From contig NC_087074.1 in assembly GCF_026151205.1 (NCBI RefSeq), positions 248,001 through 312,000 on the forward strand: a DNA stretch of 64,000 bases, read 5' to 3'. Shown one piece after another: positions 1-13,297 of this stretch. A program made the translations under genes and the position numbers. The stretch is from Bolinopsis microptera. Its lineage: Eukaryota; Ctenophora; Tentaculata; Lobata; Bolinopsidae. How positions within the stretch are numbered: the stretch's first letter is position 1; each line of letters begins with the position of its first letter. The notes beneath the pieces were generated by a model. That model had not been told where the DNA came from. It made no database searches and worked only from the letters and a program-made list of their open reading frames with translations.

Positions 1-1692
1 CTGCTTCGACCAATGTTGGTCTGTAATCCCTGGATTGAGATTTGTTGGCCGCAATTTAATTTAGCTAATTTCTTATAATACCGCAGTGGTCTGGTTCCCA
101 CTTCAAAATGACCCCATATTCTTTTTTTCAGTCGCATAGATTTTCCCATCGTTTGATAATGTGTGTCAACTGTCAATGTCATTCCCTCGTTTTTTAATCA
201 AGTGGTGACTGGCTATTTCTTCTGTTATTACAGCTGTGAGCTGCCTCGAGATCTTATCTGGGGCATGGGCACAAATACTAGAACATTAGAAGATTAGAAC
301 TGTAATTCTAGAACTTCAGATTAAGGTTACTTGGCAGAATAGCATTAACAGGGTTCGAGATTTGACTGAGGGCATTCAGGTAACATACCAGGCTCACATC
401 ACCAGTTGAAGTGAATCTTAATTTCGGCATGCAATGCCTTTATGCCTTATAAGTTATAATCTTATAGTAGGATCACGGGGTTTTTATAATAGAAGGTCTC
501 GAGATGCTGATTTAGCTATTTAGGTTTCACATGTGACATTTTTCCAGCTTTGGGTAAAGTGGATTTTAGAGCGGGGAGGGGGTCTAAATGACCAAAATCT
601 GAACGATCTCTTACTTACGGGACACTACGGGACAAGGGACGGATCTCGGGCCTAATAGCTGTTTTTTAATGAGAGGCTGGAGTTTGGACCTAGATGGTCA
701 ACGTGAGGATAGCATGAGGATTTAGGATGCTCTGCCTGCCTTTCGTGGGGTCTTGTAACCCCTAAAGCTGGTATATCTTATCTAAATTAACCTTGGTTAC
801 ATCTCGTGCTGTTTCGAATATATAATTAGATTTATAGGTCCAATATCAAGCAAAAAAGTCTGATGTCATGTACTGATGTTACACTTACATGATCTCCGAC
901 GCGAGGATCTCCGAAGTCCGATCTTAAAGTTGGATCTCAGAGCCAAAAAGAATAACGTAAGCCTTGGTTCCTTTCTTTGAGAGTCAAACAGGAAATTCGG
1001 GGTTATCAACTCAAACTCGGATTCGTAGCACAATTAAAAATCCAAAGAATAAAAATCTTAATGAATTTCCCGACATTCTAAAATTAATATCAGTTCGTAT
1101 TCATATATATATATATATAGCCTGACTGACAATTTTCTCGACTGACTGACAATGTTTCTTCTTTTCCCCATTTAGAATACAAAGATTAGTACATTTTAGC
1201 TTATGATTAATATTATATTTTTACCTATAGTTTACCTAGATCAATTCAGTGGCCCAAACTCCAGTAGGTTACAAGACTTAAGTTCAATTCGAGGAACACT
1301 TTGATTAAGCATGATCCTTGTCTAGTTGGAGTTTTCGCATATCATGCAGTAGTTATCTACTAATCACTCCTAAACTGAGCGTTTTAGAGTCGAATCTCGA
1401 ACCCTGCCATTCGGCCAAGTAATCTTAATCTGAAGTTCTAGAATTACAGTTCTAATGTTCTAGTACTAATGTATTAGTGCCCTAGATAAGATCTCGAGGC
1501 AGCTGTAATAAAAAAGAGCTAGCCAGTAACCACTTGATTAAAAAACGAGGGAATGACACACATTATCATACGATGAGAAAATCTATGCGAACCAAACCAC
1601 TGCGGTATTACTATTATGGTAAATGAGCTAAATTAAACTGCAGCCAACAGATCTCAATCCAGGGATTACAGACCAATATTGGTCGAGGCAGT
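1..1692. mobile_element. Foldback-type element with long inverted terminal arms
   Basis: The first ~375 bases reappear as a diverged reverse complement in the last ~375 (about 1315-1692). For example, ctgcttcgaccaatgttggt at base 1 matches the complement of the stretch ending gaccaatattggtcgaggca at 1691. The arms share the blocks with ctcgagatcttatct and aagttctagaattacag. The ~940-base centre has no convincing ORF. Long inverted arms without a transposase suggest a non-autonomous foldback or MITE-like DNA element. The left end may lie just outside the window, so a target duplication cannot be tested. Confidence 0.7.
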
Positions 1693-2760
1693 GAAGTCAA
1701 TTATGATTATAAAGTGGGGTACTTATACTGGTCAGTGGTCAAGCGTCAATCTGGCCCGGATCCAGTGCCGATTTATTTTAGGTCCGGTATTCATGGAACA
1801 TATATCATGGTTTCATGGCATGAATAAATAAAAAGTTTGAAGTTGAATTTTGGTCTGGCACGTCACACATTTTATTTAAATTGGTACCAAGGAAAAATTG
1901 TTGGAGTTTTCACAAATCATGTATTAGTTATTTACTAATGACTCCTAAAGTGAGCGTTTTTGAGTATATGATGTGCATAAGTCGGCAATTGCGAACAATT
2001 TGCTGTTTGCAACTGACCCATTGACCTTTACTAAAGAAACCGTAATTTTGAAAAATTGCCATTTCGTAAGACACAAATATGCTGCTGGCCTGGCCCATTA
2101 AAAGAGATGCCCAATAAAGTAGATCATTCTCCAATTTTTGTAGGTGTTTCTGGACACAAAGTGAGTCATCTTACATCTTGTGACAAATGCTGTGTTGCTC
2201 ATGAGTCTTTAAGACCTTTCTAGTTAACAGTCCAATAGCCCATTTGTGAATATTGTCATTGTTTGCTCGACAAAAATCCGTTTTTCAGCCACATTTCCGA
2301 AAATAAGCCTTTTAGGGTATATGTTGCTTCATAAGTTGTATATAAATGTGGCTATTAGGCACATTTTGGTGTATCAGAATAGTCTCTACGACCTTCCTAG
2401 GCAGAAATGCCAAAAATCACGGAAATTATGAACTGCGTCAAGCCAAAAACCGTTTTTTCGGCCATATTTCCGAAACAAAGCATTTTAAGGTATATGTTGC
2501 TTCATAAGTTGTATATAAATGTGGCTATTAGGCACATTTTGGTGTATCGGAATAGTCTTTAAGACCTTCCTGGGCTGAAATACAATAATTCGAGTGACCG
2601 CGAAACCCTGAAAAAGGGTGTGGCCGAAAACGCCCTCATTGCATGTATTTCAACCTTGCCATGAAGTCCAAATGTTTTAAGAATCATCTAGAGAGGTGAT
2701 AACCGTTGAGAAATCGCTTTTAACACGAAAAGCTAACGAGATTCCGTTTCGTCTCGGACT
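1693..2760. other. Non-coding stretch with a ~138-bp direct duplication
   Basis: No supportable gene. Positions ~2270-2408 and ~2448-2582 are two diverged direct copies sharing ggtatatgttgcttcataag and gtggctattaggcacatttt. Around 1890-1960 there is a diverged copy of the sequence at 1326-1390 (ttggagttttc...tcactcctaaa type) from the neighbouring foldback element. Confidence 0.5.
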
Positions 2761-3450
2761 AGTATACAGAAGTATAGTTGTGGAACACAACAAGAAAATT
2801 GAGAATAATCTTGTGCGAGGGTAGGGACCCAGATGTCGTTTCTAACCCAAATAAACTTTAAGGAGGCTTCTCATCAGTAGCCGCACCTCCTTACTCGGTT
2901 TCTGAACTGGAATTCTATGGGCTTCCAGACGGCCAGACCGAGTATTACCACCCCATCCTTCTAGAGTTCATCACAAGTAGCACCCACCTTGAAGATCTTT
3001 GACACCCAGACACACCCCATTGGCGAACAAACTTTGGATATAATCTTACATGCTCCCGAAGGAATCCCTGGTTTATGGTCTTTCTCATCGTCACCAGCAC
3101 TTTCACTAGAGTCACCAGCCCTTTCACTGGAGTCATCAGCCCAATCACTGAAGTATACAGAAGTATAGTTGTGGAACACAACAAGAAAATTGAGAATAAT
3201 CTTGTGCGAGGGTAGGGACCCAGATGTCGTTTCTAACCCAAATAAACTTTAAGGAGGCTTCTCATCAGTAGCCGCACCTCCTTACTCGGTTTCTGAACTG
3301 GAATTCTATGGGCTTCCAGACGGCCAGACCGAGTATTACCACCCCATCCTTCTAGAGTTCATCACAAGTAGCACCCACCTTGAAGATCTTTGACACCCAG
3401 ACACACCCCATTGGCGAACAAACTTTGGATATAATCTTACATGCTCCCGA
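2761..3450. repeat. Exact 299-bp direct duplication next to the 30-bp satellite
   Basis: Bases 2761-3059 recur without visible change at 3152-3450 (offset 391). The first copy is followed by unique sequence. The second is cut off after tgctcccga and runs directly into the first unit of the 30-bp array at 3451. Identity of the copies implies a recent duplication or an assembly duplication. Confidence 0.85.
3053..3150 (-). CDS. Possible acidic exon, unassigned
   Basis: On the minus strand an acceptor-like acttcag is followed by an open stretch encoding an Asp/Ser/Glu-rich peptide (it contains DWADDSSERAGDSSESAGDD), ending at a donor-like gcat followed by gtaaga. I do not recognise a family. 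The composition is protein-like, but there is no homology I can name and no second exon I can link. The second copy of the duplication keeps the donor side but has lost the acidic part to the satellite. Confidence 0.2.
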
Positions 3451-6400
3451 GTCAGTACATTATACACTCTTATTAACCAGGTCAGTACATTATACACTCT
3501 TATTAACCAGGTCAGTACATTATACACTCTTATTAAACAGGTCAGTACATTATACACTCTTATTAACCAGGTCAGTACATTATACACTCTTATTAACCAG
3601 GTCAGTACATTATACACTCTTATTAACCAGGTCAGTACATTATACACTCTTATTAAACAGGTCAGTACATTATACACTCTTATTAACCAAGTCAGTACAT
3701 TATACACTCTTATTAACCAAGTCAGTACATTATACACTCTTATTAACCAAGTCAGTACATTATACACTCTTATTAACCAGGTCAGTACATTATACACTCT
3801 TATTAACCAGGTCAGTACATTATACACTCTTATTAACCAGGTCAGTACATTATACACTCTTATTAACCAGGTCAGTACATTATACACTCTTATTAACCAG
3901 GTCAGTACATTATACACTCTTATTAACCAGGTCAGTACATTATACACTCTTATTAAACAGGTCAGTACATTATACACTCTTATTAACCAAGTCAGTACAT
4001 TATACACTCTTATTAACCAGGTCAGTACATTATACACTCTTATTAACCAGGTCAGTACATTATACACTCTTATTAACCAGGTCAGTACATTATACACTCT
4101 TATTAACCAAGTCAGTACATTATACACTCTTATTAACCAGGTCAGTACATTATACACTCTTATTAACCAGGTCAGTACATTATACACTCTTATTAACCAG
4201 GTCAGTACATTATACACTCTTATTAACCAGGTCAGTACATTATACACTCTTATTAACCAGGTCAGTACATTATACACTCTTATTAACCAGGTCAGTACAT
4301 TATACACTCTTATTAACCAGGTCAGTACATTATACACTCTTATTAACCAGGTCAGTACATTATACACTCTTATTAACCAGTCAGTACATTATACACTCTT
4401 ATTAACCAAGTCAGTACATTATACACTCTTATTAACCAAGTCAGTACATTATACACTCTTATTAACCAGGTCAGTACATTATACACTCTTATTAACCAGG
4501 TCAGTACATTATACACTCTTATTAACCAGGTCAGTACATTATACACTCTTATTAACCAGGTCAGTACATTATACACTCTTATTAACCAGGTCAGTACATT
4601 ATACACTCTTATTAACCAGGTCAGTACATTATACACTCTTATTAACCAGGTCAGTACATTATACACTCTTATTAACCAGGTCAGTACATTATACACTCTT
4701 ATTAACCAGGTCAGTACATTATACACTCTTATTAACCAGGTCAGTACATTATACACTCTTATTAACCAGGTCAGTACATTATACACTCTTATTAACCAGG
4801 TCAGTACATTATACACTCTTATTAACCAGGTCAGTACATTATACACTCTTATTAACCAGGTCAGTACATTATACACTCTTATTAACCAGGTCAGTACATT
4901 ATACACTCTTATTAACCAGGTCAGTACATTATACACTCTTATTAACCAGGTCAGTACATTATACACTCTTATTAACCAGGTCAGTACATTATACACTCTT
5001 ATTAACCAGGTCAGTACATTATACACTCTTATTAACCAGGTCAGTACATTATACACTCTTATTAACCAGGTCAGTACATTATACACTCTTATTAACCAGG
5101 TCAGTACATTATACACTCTTATTAACCAGGTCAGTACATTATACACTCTTATTAACCAGTCAGTACATTATACACTCTTATTAACCAGGTCAGTACATTA
5201 TACACTCTTATTAACCAGTCAGTACATTATACACTCTTATTAACCAGGTCAGTACATTATACACTCTTATTAACCAGGTCAGTACATTATACACTCTTAT
5301 TAACCAGGTCAGTACATTATACACTCTTATTAACCAGGTCAGTACATTATACACTTTATTACCAAGTCAGTTTATTATACACTCAGGTCTGTACATTATA
5401 CACTCTTATTAACCAGGTCAGTACATTATACACTCTTATTAACCAGGTCAGTACATTATACACTCTATTAACCAGGTCAGTACATTATACACTCTTATTA
5501 ACCAGGTCAGTACATTATACACTCTTATTAACCAGGTCAGTACATTATACACTCTTATTAACCAGTCAGTACATTATACACTCTTATTAACCAGGTCAGT
5601 ACATTATACACTCTTATTAACCAGGTCAGTACATTATACACTCTTATTAACCAGGTCAGTACATTATACACTCTTATTAACCAGGTCAGTACATTATACA
5701 CTCTTATTAACCAGGTCAGTACATTATACACTCTTATTAACCAGGTCAGTACATTATACACTCTTATTAACCAGGTCAGTACATTATACACTCTTATTAA
5801 CCAGGTCAGTACATTATACACTCTTATTAAACAGGTCAGTACATTATACACTCTTATTAACCAGGTCAGTACATATCACTCTTATTAACCAGGTCAGTAC
5901 ATTATACACTCTTATTAACCAGGTCAGTACATTATACACTCTTATTAACCAGGTCAGTACATTATACATCTTATAACCAGGTCAGTACATTATACACTCT
6001 TATTAAACAGGTCAGTACATTATACACTCTTATTAACCAGGTCAGTACATTATACACTCTTATTAACCAGGTCAGTACATTATACACTCTTATTAACAGG
6101 TCAGTACATTATACACTCTTATTAACCAGGTCAGTACATTATACACTCTTATTAACCAGGTCAGTACATTATACACTCTTATTAACCAGGTCAGTACATT
6201 ATACACTCTTATTAACCAGGTCAGTACATTATATGTACTCTTATTAACCAAGTCAGTACATTATACACTCTTATTAACCAAGTCAGTACATTATACACTC
6301 TTATTAACCAGGTCAGTACATTATACACTCTTATTAACCAGGTCAGTACATTATACACTCTTATTAACCAGTCAGTACATTATACACTCTTATTAACCAG

Positions 6401-9400
6401 TCATACATTATACACTCTTATTAACCAAGTCAGTACATTAACACTCTTATTAACCAGGTCAGTACATTATACACTCTTATTAACAGGTCAGTACATTATA
6501 CACTCTTATTAACCAGTCAGTACATTATACACTCTTATTAACCATGTCAGTACATTATACACTCTTTATTAACCAGGGCATTTCATTTTTACACTCTTAT
6601 TAAACCCGGCTACATTATACACTCTTTTTAACCCCGGGTTTTAAATTTTTCCCCTTTTTTTTTTTAAAACTCTTATTTTAACCCGGGCAGTACCAAAAAC
6701 ACTCTTTTTAACCAGTTTAGTACATTATTTTTCACTCTTATTAAACCCGGTTTTGGAAACAAAAAATTTTATGTACTCTTTTTAACCCAAATCAGTACTT
6801 TTACACTCTTTTTAACAAGTCAGTACATTTTAAAAACTCTTTTTAACCAAGGGGCGGTAATTATACATCTTTAATTCCCCCGGGTTTTAAGAACATTATA
6901 ACACTCTTATTTTTAAACCAAAATTTAGTCCCTTCACCCCTTATTAAAACCCAAATCAGTACATTATAAAACTCTTTTTAACCCAAAACGTACCTTATAC
7001 ACTCTTTTTAAAACCCGGTCCCTTTCATTATAACTCTTATTTAACCCCGGTTTAGTACATTTTACACTCTTATTAACCCGGGCAGTACATTATACACCTA
7101 TTTAAAACCCGGTCAACATTAAACACTCTTTTTAAAAAAGGTCAGAAAATTTACCCCCTCCCTTATTAAAACCCAAATCAGACATTTACAATCTTATTTA
7201 AACCCGGGCTTACAATTTTAAAATCTTATTTAAACCGGGCCCCGTCATTTTACAACTCTTTTTATTAACCAGGGTCATTTAAATTTTGCACCCTTAATTA
7301 AAACCCGGTCAGTTTCATTATACCCTTTTTTAACCCGGTCAGTACATTAAAACACTCTTATTAACCAGGGCAGTACATTATAAAATTTTTTAAAAACCCC
7401 GGTCAGTACATTATTTCCCTCTTTTTAACCGGGTTACATTTTTACCTCTTTTTTAAAACCGGGCATTTCCTTATACACTTTAAAAAAAGGTCAACATTAT
7501 ACCCCTCTTATTTAACCCAAATCAGTTCATTATACACTCTTATTAAACCGGGCATAAAATTAAAACACTCCCTTTTTAACCCGGGCAAATACATTATACA
7601 TCTTTTAACCCCGGTCAGAAAATTAAACCTTAAATTAAAACCCGGTCAGTCATTATAACTCTTTTTAACCAGGTCGTACTTTTCCCCTCTTTTAACCCGG
7701 TCAGTACATTATACACTTTTTATTAACCAGGTCGTACATTTTACACTTATTAAACCGGGCAGTACATTTTACACTCTTTTTAACCAGGGCAGTAAAATTA
7801 TACACTCTTATTAAACCAAAGGGCAGTACAAAATACACTCTTTTTAAAACCCGGTCAGTACTTTTTACAATCTTTTTTAAAAAAGGTCAGTACATTATTT
7901 CAAAAATTATTAACCAAGCAGTACTTATAACTCTTTTTAAAAAGGTCATTCAAAAAAACACTCTTTAAAAACCCGGCAGTACATTATACACTCTTTTTAA
8001 CCCGGTCAGTACATTATACCAAATCTTATTAACCCAGGGGCAGTACATTATAAACCCTTTTTAAACCCGGTCCGAAAATTTTTTCCCCTCTTTTTAACCA
8101 GGTCAGTACATTTTACACTTTATTTTAAACCAAATCAGTCATTTTTAAAAACTCTTAAATTAAAACCCAAGGGCCCTTAAAAATTTTAAAACCTTAAAAA
8201 ACCAAGTCATAATTATAAATTTATTAACCAAAGGGCAGTAAATTATACCTTTATTAACCAGGGCCAAATAATTATACACTCTTTTTAACCAGGCAGTACA
8301 TTTACACCTTTTAAAAAGGGCAGTACATTATACCCCTTTTTAACCAGGTTTAGTAATTTACACTTATTAAACAGGTCGTAAAAATTATACACTCTTATAA
8401 CCAAGTCATACAATTTTACCCTTATTTAACCCGACCCTACATAAAACACTTATTAACCAGGTCCCAAAATTTTTACACTCTTAAAAAACCAGGTCTTTCA
8501 TTAAACACCCCTTATTTAAAAAGGGCTACATTATACATCCCTTTTTAACCCGGGCGTAATTATACACTCTTATTAACCAGGTCAGTACATTATAAAAACT
8601 TTTTAACCAGGGGCATACATTTAAAACACTTTAATTTAAACCCGGTCCAAATACCCTTTTTACAACCCTTTTTAAACAGGTCAGTACAAATTTCACTCTT
8701 ATTAAAACCCGTCAGTACATTATACACTCTTTTTTAACCAGGTAGTCCCTTTTACAAATTTAAATTTAAACCCGGTTTAGTACATTATTACACTCTTATT
8801 AACCAGGTCAGTACATTATACACTCTTATTAACCAGGTCAGTACATTATACACTCTTATTAACCAGGTCAGTACATTATAATACACTCTTATTAAACAGG
8901 TCAGTACATTATACACTCTTATTAACCAGGTCAGTACCATTATACACTCTTATTAAACAGGTCAGTAACATTATACACTCTTATTAACCAGGTCAGTACA
9001 TTATACACTCTTATTACCCAGGCAGTACATTATACACTCTTATTAACCAGGTCAGTACATTATACACTCTTATTAACCAGGTCAGTACATTATACACTCT
9101 TATTAACCAGGTCAGTACATTATACACTCTTATTAACCAGGTCATACATTATACACTCTTATTAACCAAGTCAGTACATTATACACTCTTATTAACCAAG
9201 TCAGTACATTATACACTCTTATTAACCAAGTCAGTACATTATACACTCTTATTAACCAGGTCAGTACATTATACACTCTTATTAACAAGTCAGTACATTA
9301 TACACTCTTATTAACCAGGTCAGTACATTATACACTCTTATTAAACAGGTCAGTACATTATACACTCTAATTAACCAGTCAGTACATTATACACTCTTAT

Positions 9401-12400
9401 TAACCAAGTCCGTTTATTATACACTCTTATTAACCAGGTCAGTACATTATACACTCATATTAACCAGGTCAGTACATTATACACTCTATATTAACCAGGT
9501 CAGTACATTATACACTCTTATTAACCAGGTCAGTATCATTATACACCTTATATACCAGGTCAGTACATTATACACTCTTATTAAACAGGTCAGTACATTA
9601 TACACTCTTATTAAACAGGTCAGTACATTATACACTCTTATTAAACAGGTCAGTACATTATACACTCTTATTAAACCAGTCAGTACATTATACACTCTAA
9701 TAAACAGGTCAGTACATTATACACTCTTATTAACAGGTCAGTACATTATACACTCTTATTAACCAGGTCAGTACATTATACACTCTCATTAACCAGGTCC
9801 AGAACATTATACACTCTTATTACCAGGTCAGTACATTATACACGTCTCATTAAACAGGTCAGTACATTATACACTCCTATTAAACCAGGTCAGTACATTA
9901 TACACTCTTATTAACCAGGTCAGTACATTATACACTCTTATTAAACAGGTCAGTAATTATACACTCTTATTAACCAGGTCAGTACATTATACACTCTTAT
10001 TAAACAGGTCATTACATTATACACTCTTATTAAACAGGTCAGTACATTATACACTCTTATTAACCAAGTCAGTACATTATACACTCTAATTAACCAGGTC
10101 AGTACATTATACACTCTTATTAACCAAGTCAGTACATTATACACTCTTATTAACCAAGTCAGTACACTTATACTCTTATAACCAAGTCAGTACATTATAC
10201 ACTCTTTATTAACCAGGTCAGTACATTATACACTCTTATTAACCAAGTCAGTACATTATACACTCTTATTAACCAGGTCAGTACTTTATACACTCTTATT
10301 AAACAGGTCAGTACATTATACACTCTTATTAACCAGTCAGTACATTATACACTCTTATTAACCAAGTCAGTTTATTATACACTCTTATTAACCAGGTCAG
10401 TACATTATACACTCTTATTAACCAGGTCAGTACATTATACACTCTTATTAACCAGGTCAGTACATTATACACTCTTATTAACCAGGTCAGTACATTATAC
10501 ACTCTTATTAAACAGGGTCAGTAAATTATACACTCTTATTAACCAGGTCAGTACATTATACACTCTTATTAAACAGGTCAGTACATTATACACTCTTATT
10601 AAACAGGTCAGTACATTATACACTCTTATTAACCAGGTCAGTACATTATACACTCTTATTAAACAGGTCATTACATTATACACTCTTATTAAACCGGTCA
10701 TACATTAACACTCTCATTAACCAGGTCAGTACATTATACACTCTTATTAACCAGGTCAGTACATTATACACTCTCATTAAACAGGTCAGTACATTATACA
10801 CTCTTATTAACCAGGTCAGTACATTATACACTCTTATTAACAGGTCAGTACATTATACACTCTTATTAACCAGGTCAGTACATTATAAACTCTTATTAAA
10901 CAGGTCAGTACATTATACACTCTTATTAACCAGGTCAGTACATTATACACTCTTATTAAACAGGTCCAGTACATTATACACTCTTATTAACCAGGTCAGT
11001 ACATTATACACTCTTATTAAACAGGTCAGTACATTATACACTCTTATTAACCGGTCAGTACATTATACACTCTTATTAACCAGGTCAGTACATTATACAC
11101 TCTTATTAACCAGGTCAGTACATTATACACTCTTATTAACCAGGTCAGTACATTATACACTCTTATTAAACAGTCAGTACATTTATACACTCTTATTAAC
11201 CAGGTCAGTACATTATACACTCTTATACCAGGTCAGTACATTATACACTCTTATTAACCAGGTCAGTACATTATACACTCTTATTAAACAGGTCAGTACA
11301 TTATACACTCTTATTAACCAGGGTCAGTACATTATACACTCTTATTAACCAGGTCAGTACATTATACACTCTTATTAACCAGGTCAGTACATTAAACACT
11401 CTTATTAACCAGGTCAGTACATTATACACTCTTATTAACCAGGTCAGTACATTATACACTCTTATTAACCAGTGTCAGTACATTATACACTCTTATTAAC
11501 CAGGTCAGTACATTATACACTCTATTAACCAGGTCAGTACATTATACACTCTTATTAACCAGGTCAGTACATTATACACTCTTATTAACCAGGTCAGTAC
11601 ATTATACACTCTTATTAACCAGGTCAGAACATTATACACTCTTATTAACCAGGTCAGTACATTATACACTCTTATTAACCAGGTCAGTACATTATACACT
11701 CTTAATTAAACCCGGTTTAGTACATTTACACCTTTTTAACAAAGGGCATAAATTTATACACTCTTTTAAAAAAAAAAAAGGGCGTAAATTATCACTCTTA
11801 TTAAACCCGGGCAGACATTTTAAAACTCTTTTTAACCGGTCAGTAAATTAAAACACTCCTTTTTAAACCCCCTTTCCCCCCGTTTCATTAACACTCTTAT
11901 TAACCAGGTCATACATTTACACTTTAATTTAAACCCGGTCGTACATTATCACTCTTATTTTAACCCGGTCCGTAATTTTAAAACCTTTTTAACCAGGTCA
12001 TTTCATTTTTACCCCCTTTTTTTAAACCAGGGGCAGGAAAATTATCACTTTATTAACCCGGTCAGAACATTCTACCTTTATTTAAACCCGGGCAGTACAA
12101 TTTTCACTCTTTTAACCGGTCAGTACTTATACATCTTTTAAAAAAGGGCCGTAAAATTATCACTCTTATTAACCAGGTTTAGTACATTAACACTCTTATT
12201 AACCAGGTCAGTACATTATACACTCTTATTAACCAGGTCAGTACATTATACACTCTTATTAACCAGGTCAGTACATTATACACTCTTATTAACCAGGTCA
12301 GTACATTATACACTCTTATTAACCAGGTCAGTACATTATACACTCTTATTAACCAGGTCAGTACATTATACACTCTTATTAACCAGGTCAGTACATTATA

Positions 12401-13297
12401 CACTCTTATTAACCAGGTCAGTACATTATACACTCTTATTAACCAGGTCAGTACATTATACACTCTTATTAACCAGGTCAGTACATTATACACTCTATTA
12501 ACCAGGTCAGTACATTATACACTCTTATTAACCAGGTCAGTACATTATACACTCTTATTAACCAGGTCAGTACATTATACACTCTTATTAACCAGGTCAG
12601 TACATTATACACTCTTATTAACCAGGTCAGTACATTATACACTCTTATTAACCAGGTCAGTACATTATACACTCTTAATAACCAGGTCAGTACATTATAC
12701 ACTCTTATTAACCAGGTCAGTACATTATACACTCTATTAACCAGGTCAGTACATTATACACTCTTATTAACCAGGTCAGTACATTATATACTCTTATTAA
12801 CCAGTCAGTACATTATACACTCTTATTAACCAGGTCAGTACATTATACACTCTTATTAACCAGGTCAGTACATTATACACTCTTATTAACCAGGTCAGTA
12901 CATTATACACTCTTATTAACCAGGTCAGTACATTATACACTCTTATTAACCAGGTCAGTACATTATACACTCTTATTAACCAGGTCAGTACATTATACAC
13001 TCTTATTAACCAGGTCAGTACATTATACACTCTTATTAACCAGGTCAGTACATTATACACTCTTATTAACCAGGTCAGTACATTATACACTCTTATTAAC
13101 CAGGTCAGTACATTATACACTCTTATTAACCAGGTCAGTACATTATACAACTCTTATTAACCAGGTCAGTACATTATACACTCTCATTAACCAGGTCAGT
13201 ACATTATACACTCTTATTAACCAGGTCAGTACATTATACACTCTTATTAACCAGGTCAGTACATTATACACTCTTATTAACCAGGTCAGTACATTAT
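3451..13297. repeat. ~10-kb satellite of a 30-bp unit
   Basis: Head-to-tail copies of a 30-bp unit (halves gtcagtacattatac and actcttattaaccag), about 320 by length. Common variants are aacag or accaag at the unit end and 29-base units lacking one g. Units are nearly identical in 3451-6550, 8790-11700 and 12180-13297. At 6560-8790 and 11700-12180 they break up into runs such as aaacccggtttag with many indels and homopolymer stretches. Because 30 is divisible by 3 the array stays open in several frames; those ORFs are artefacts. Each unit carries ttattaaccag followed by gtcagt, resembling a branch point, acceptor and donor in series. Confidence 0.95.

Noticed and set aside
3336-5146. Long repetitive ORFs (VYNVLTWLIR-type and SVHYTLLLTR-type)
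   Set aside because: By-products of the 30-bp satellite; no start context, unrelated flanks, and frames break wherever a unit is 29 bases.
3451-13297. CRISPR-like array
   Set aside because: Units are contiguous with no unique spacers, and the genome is eukaryotic.
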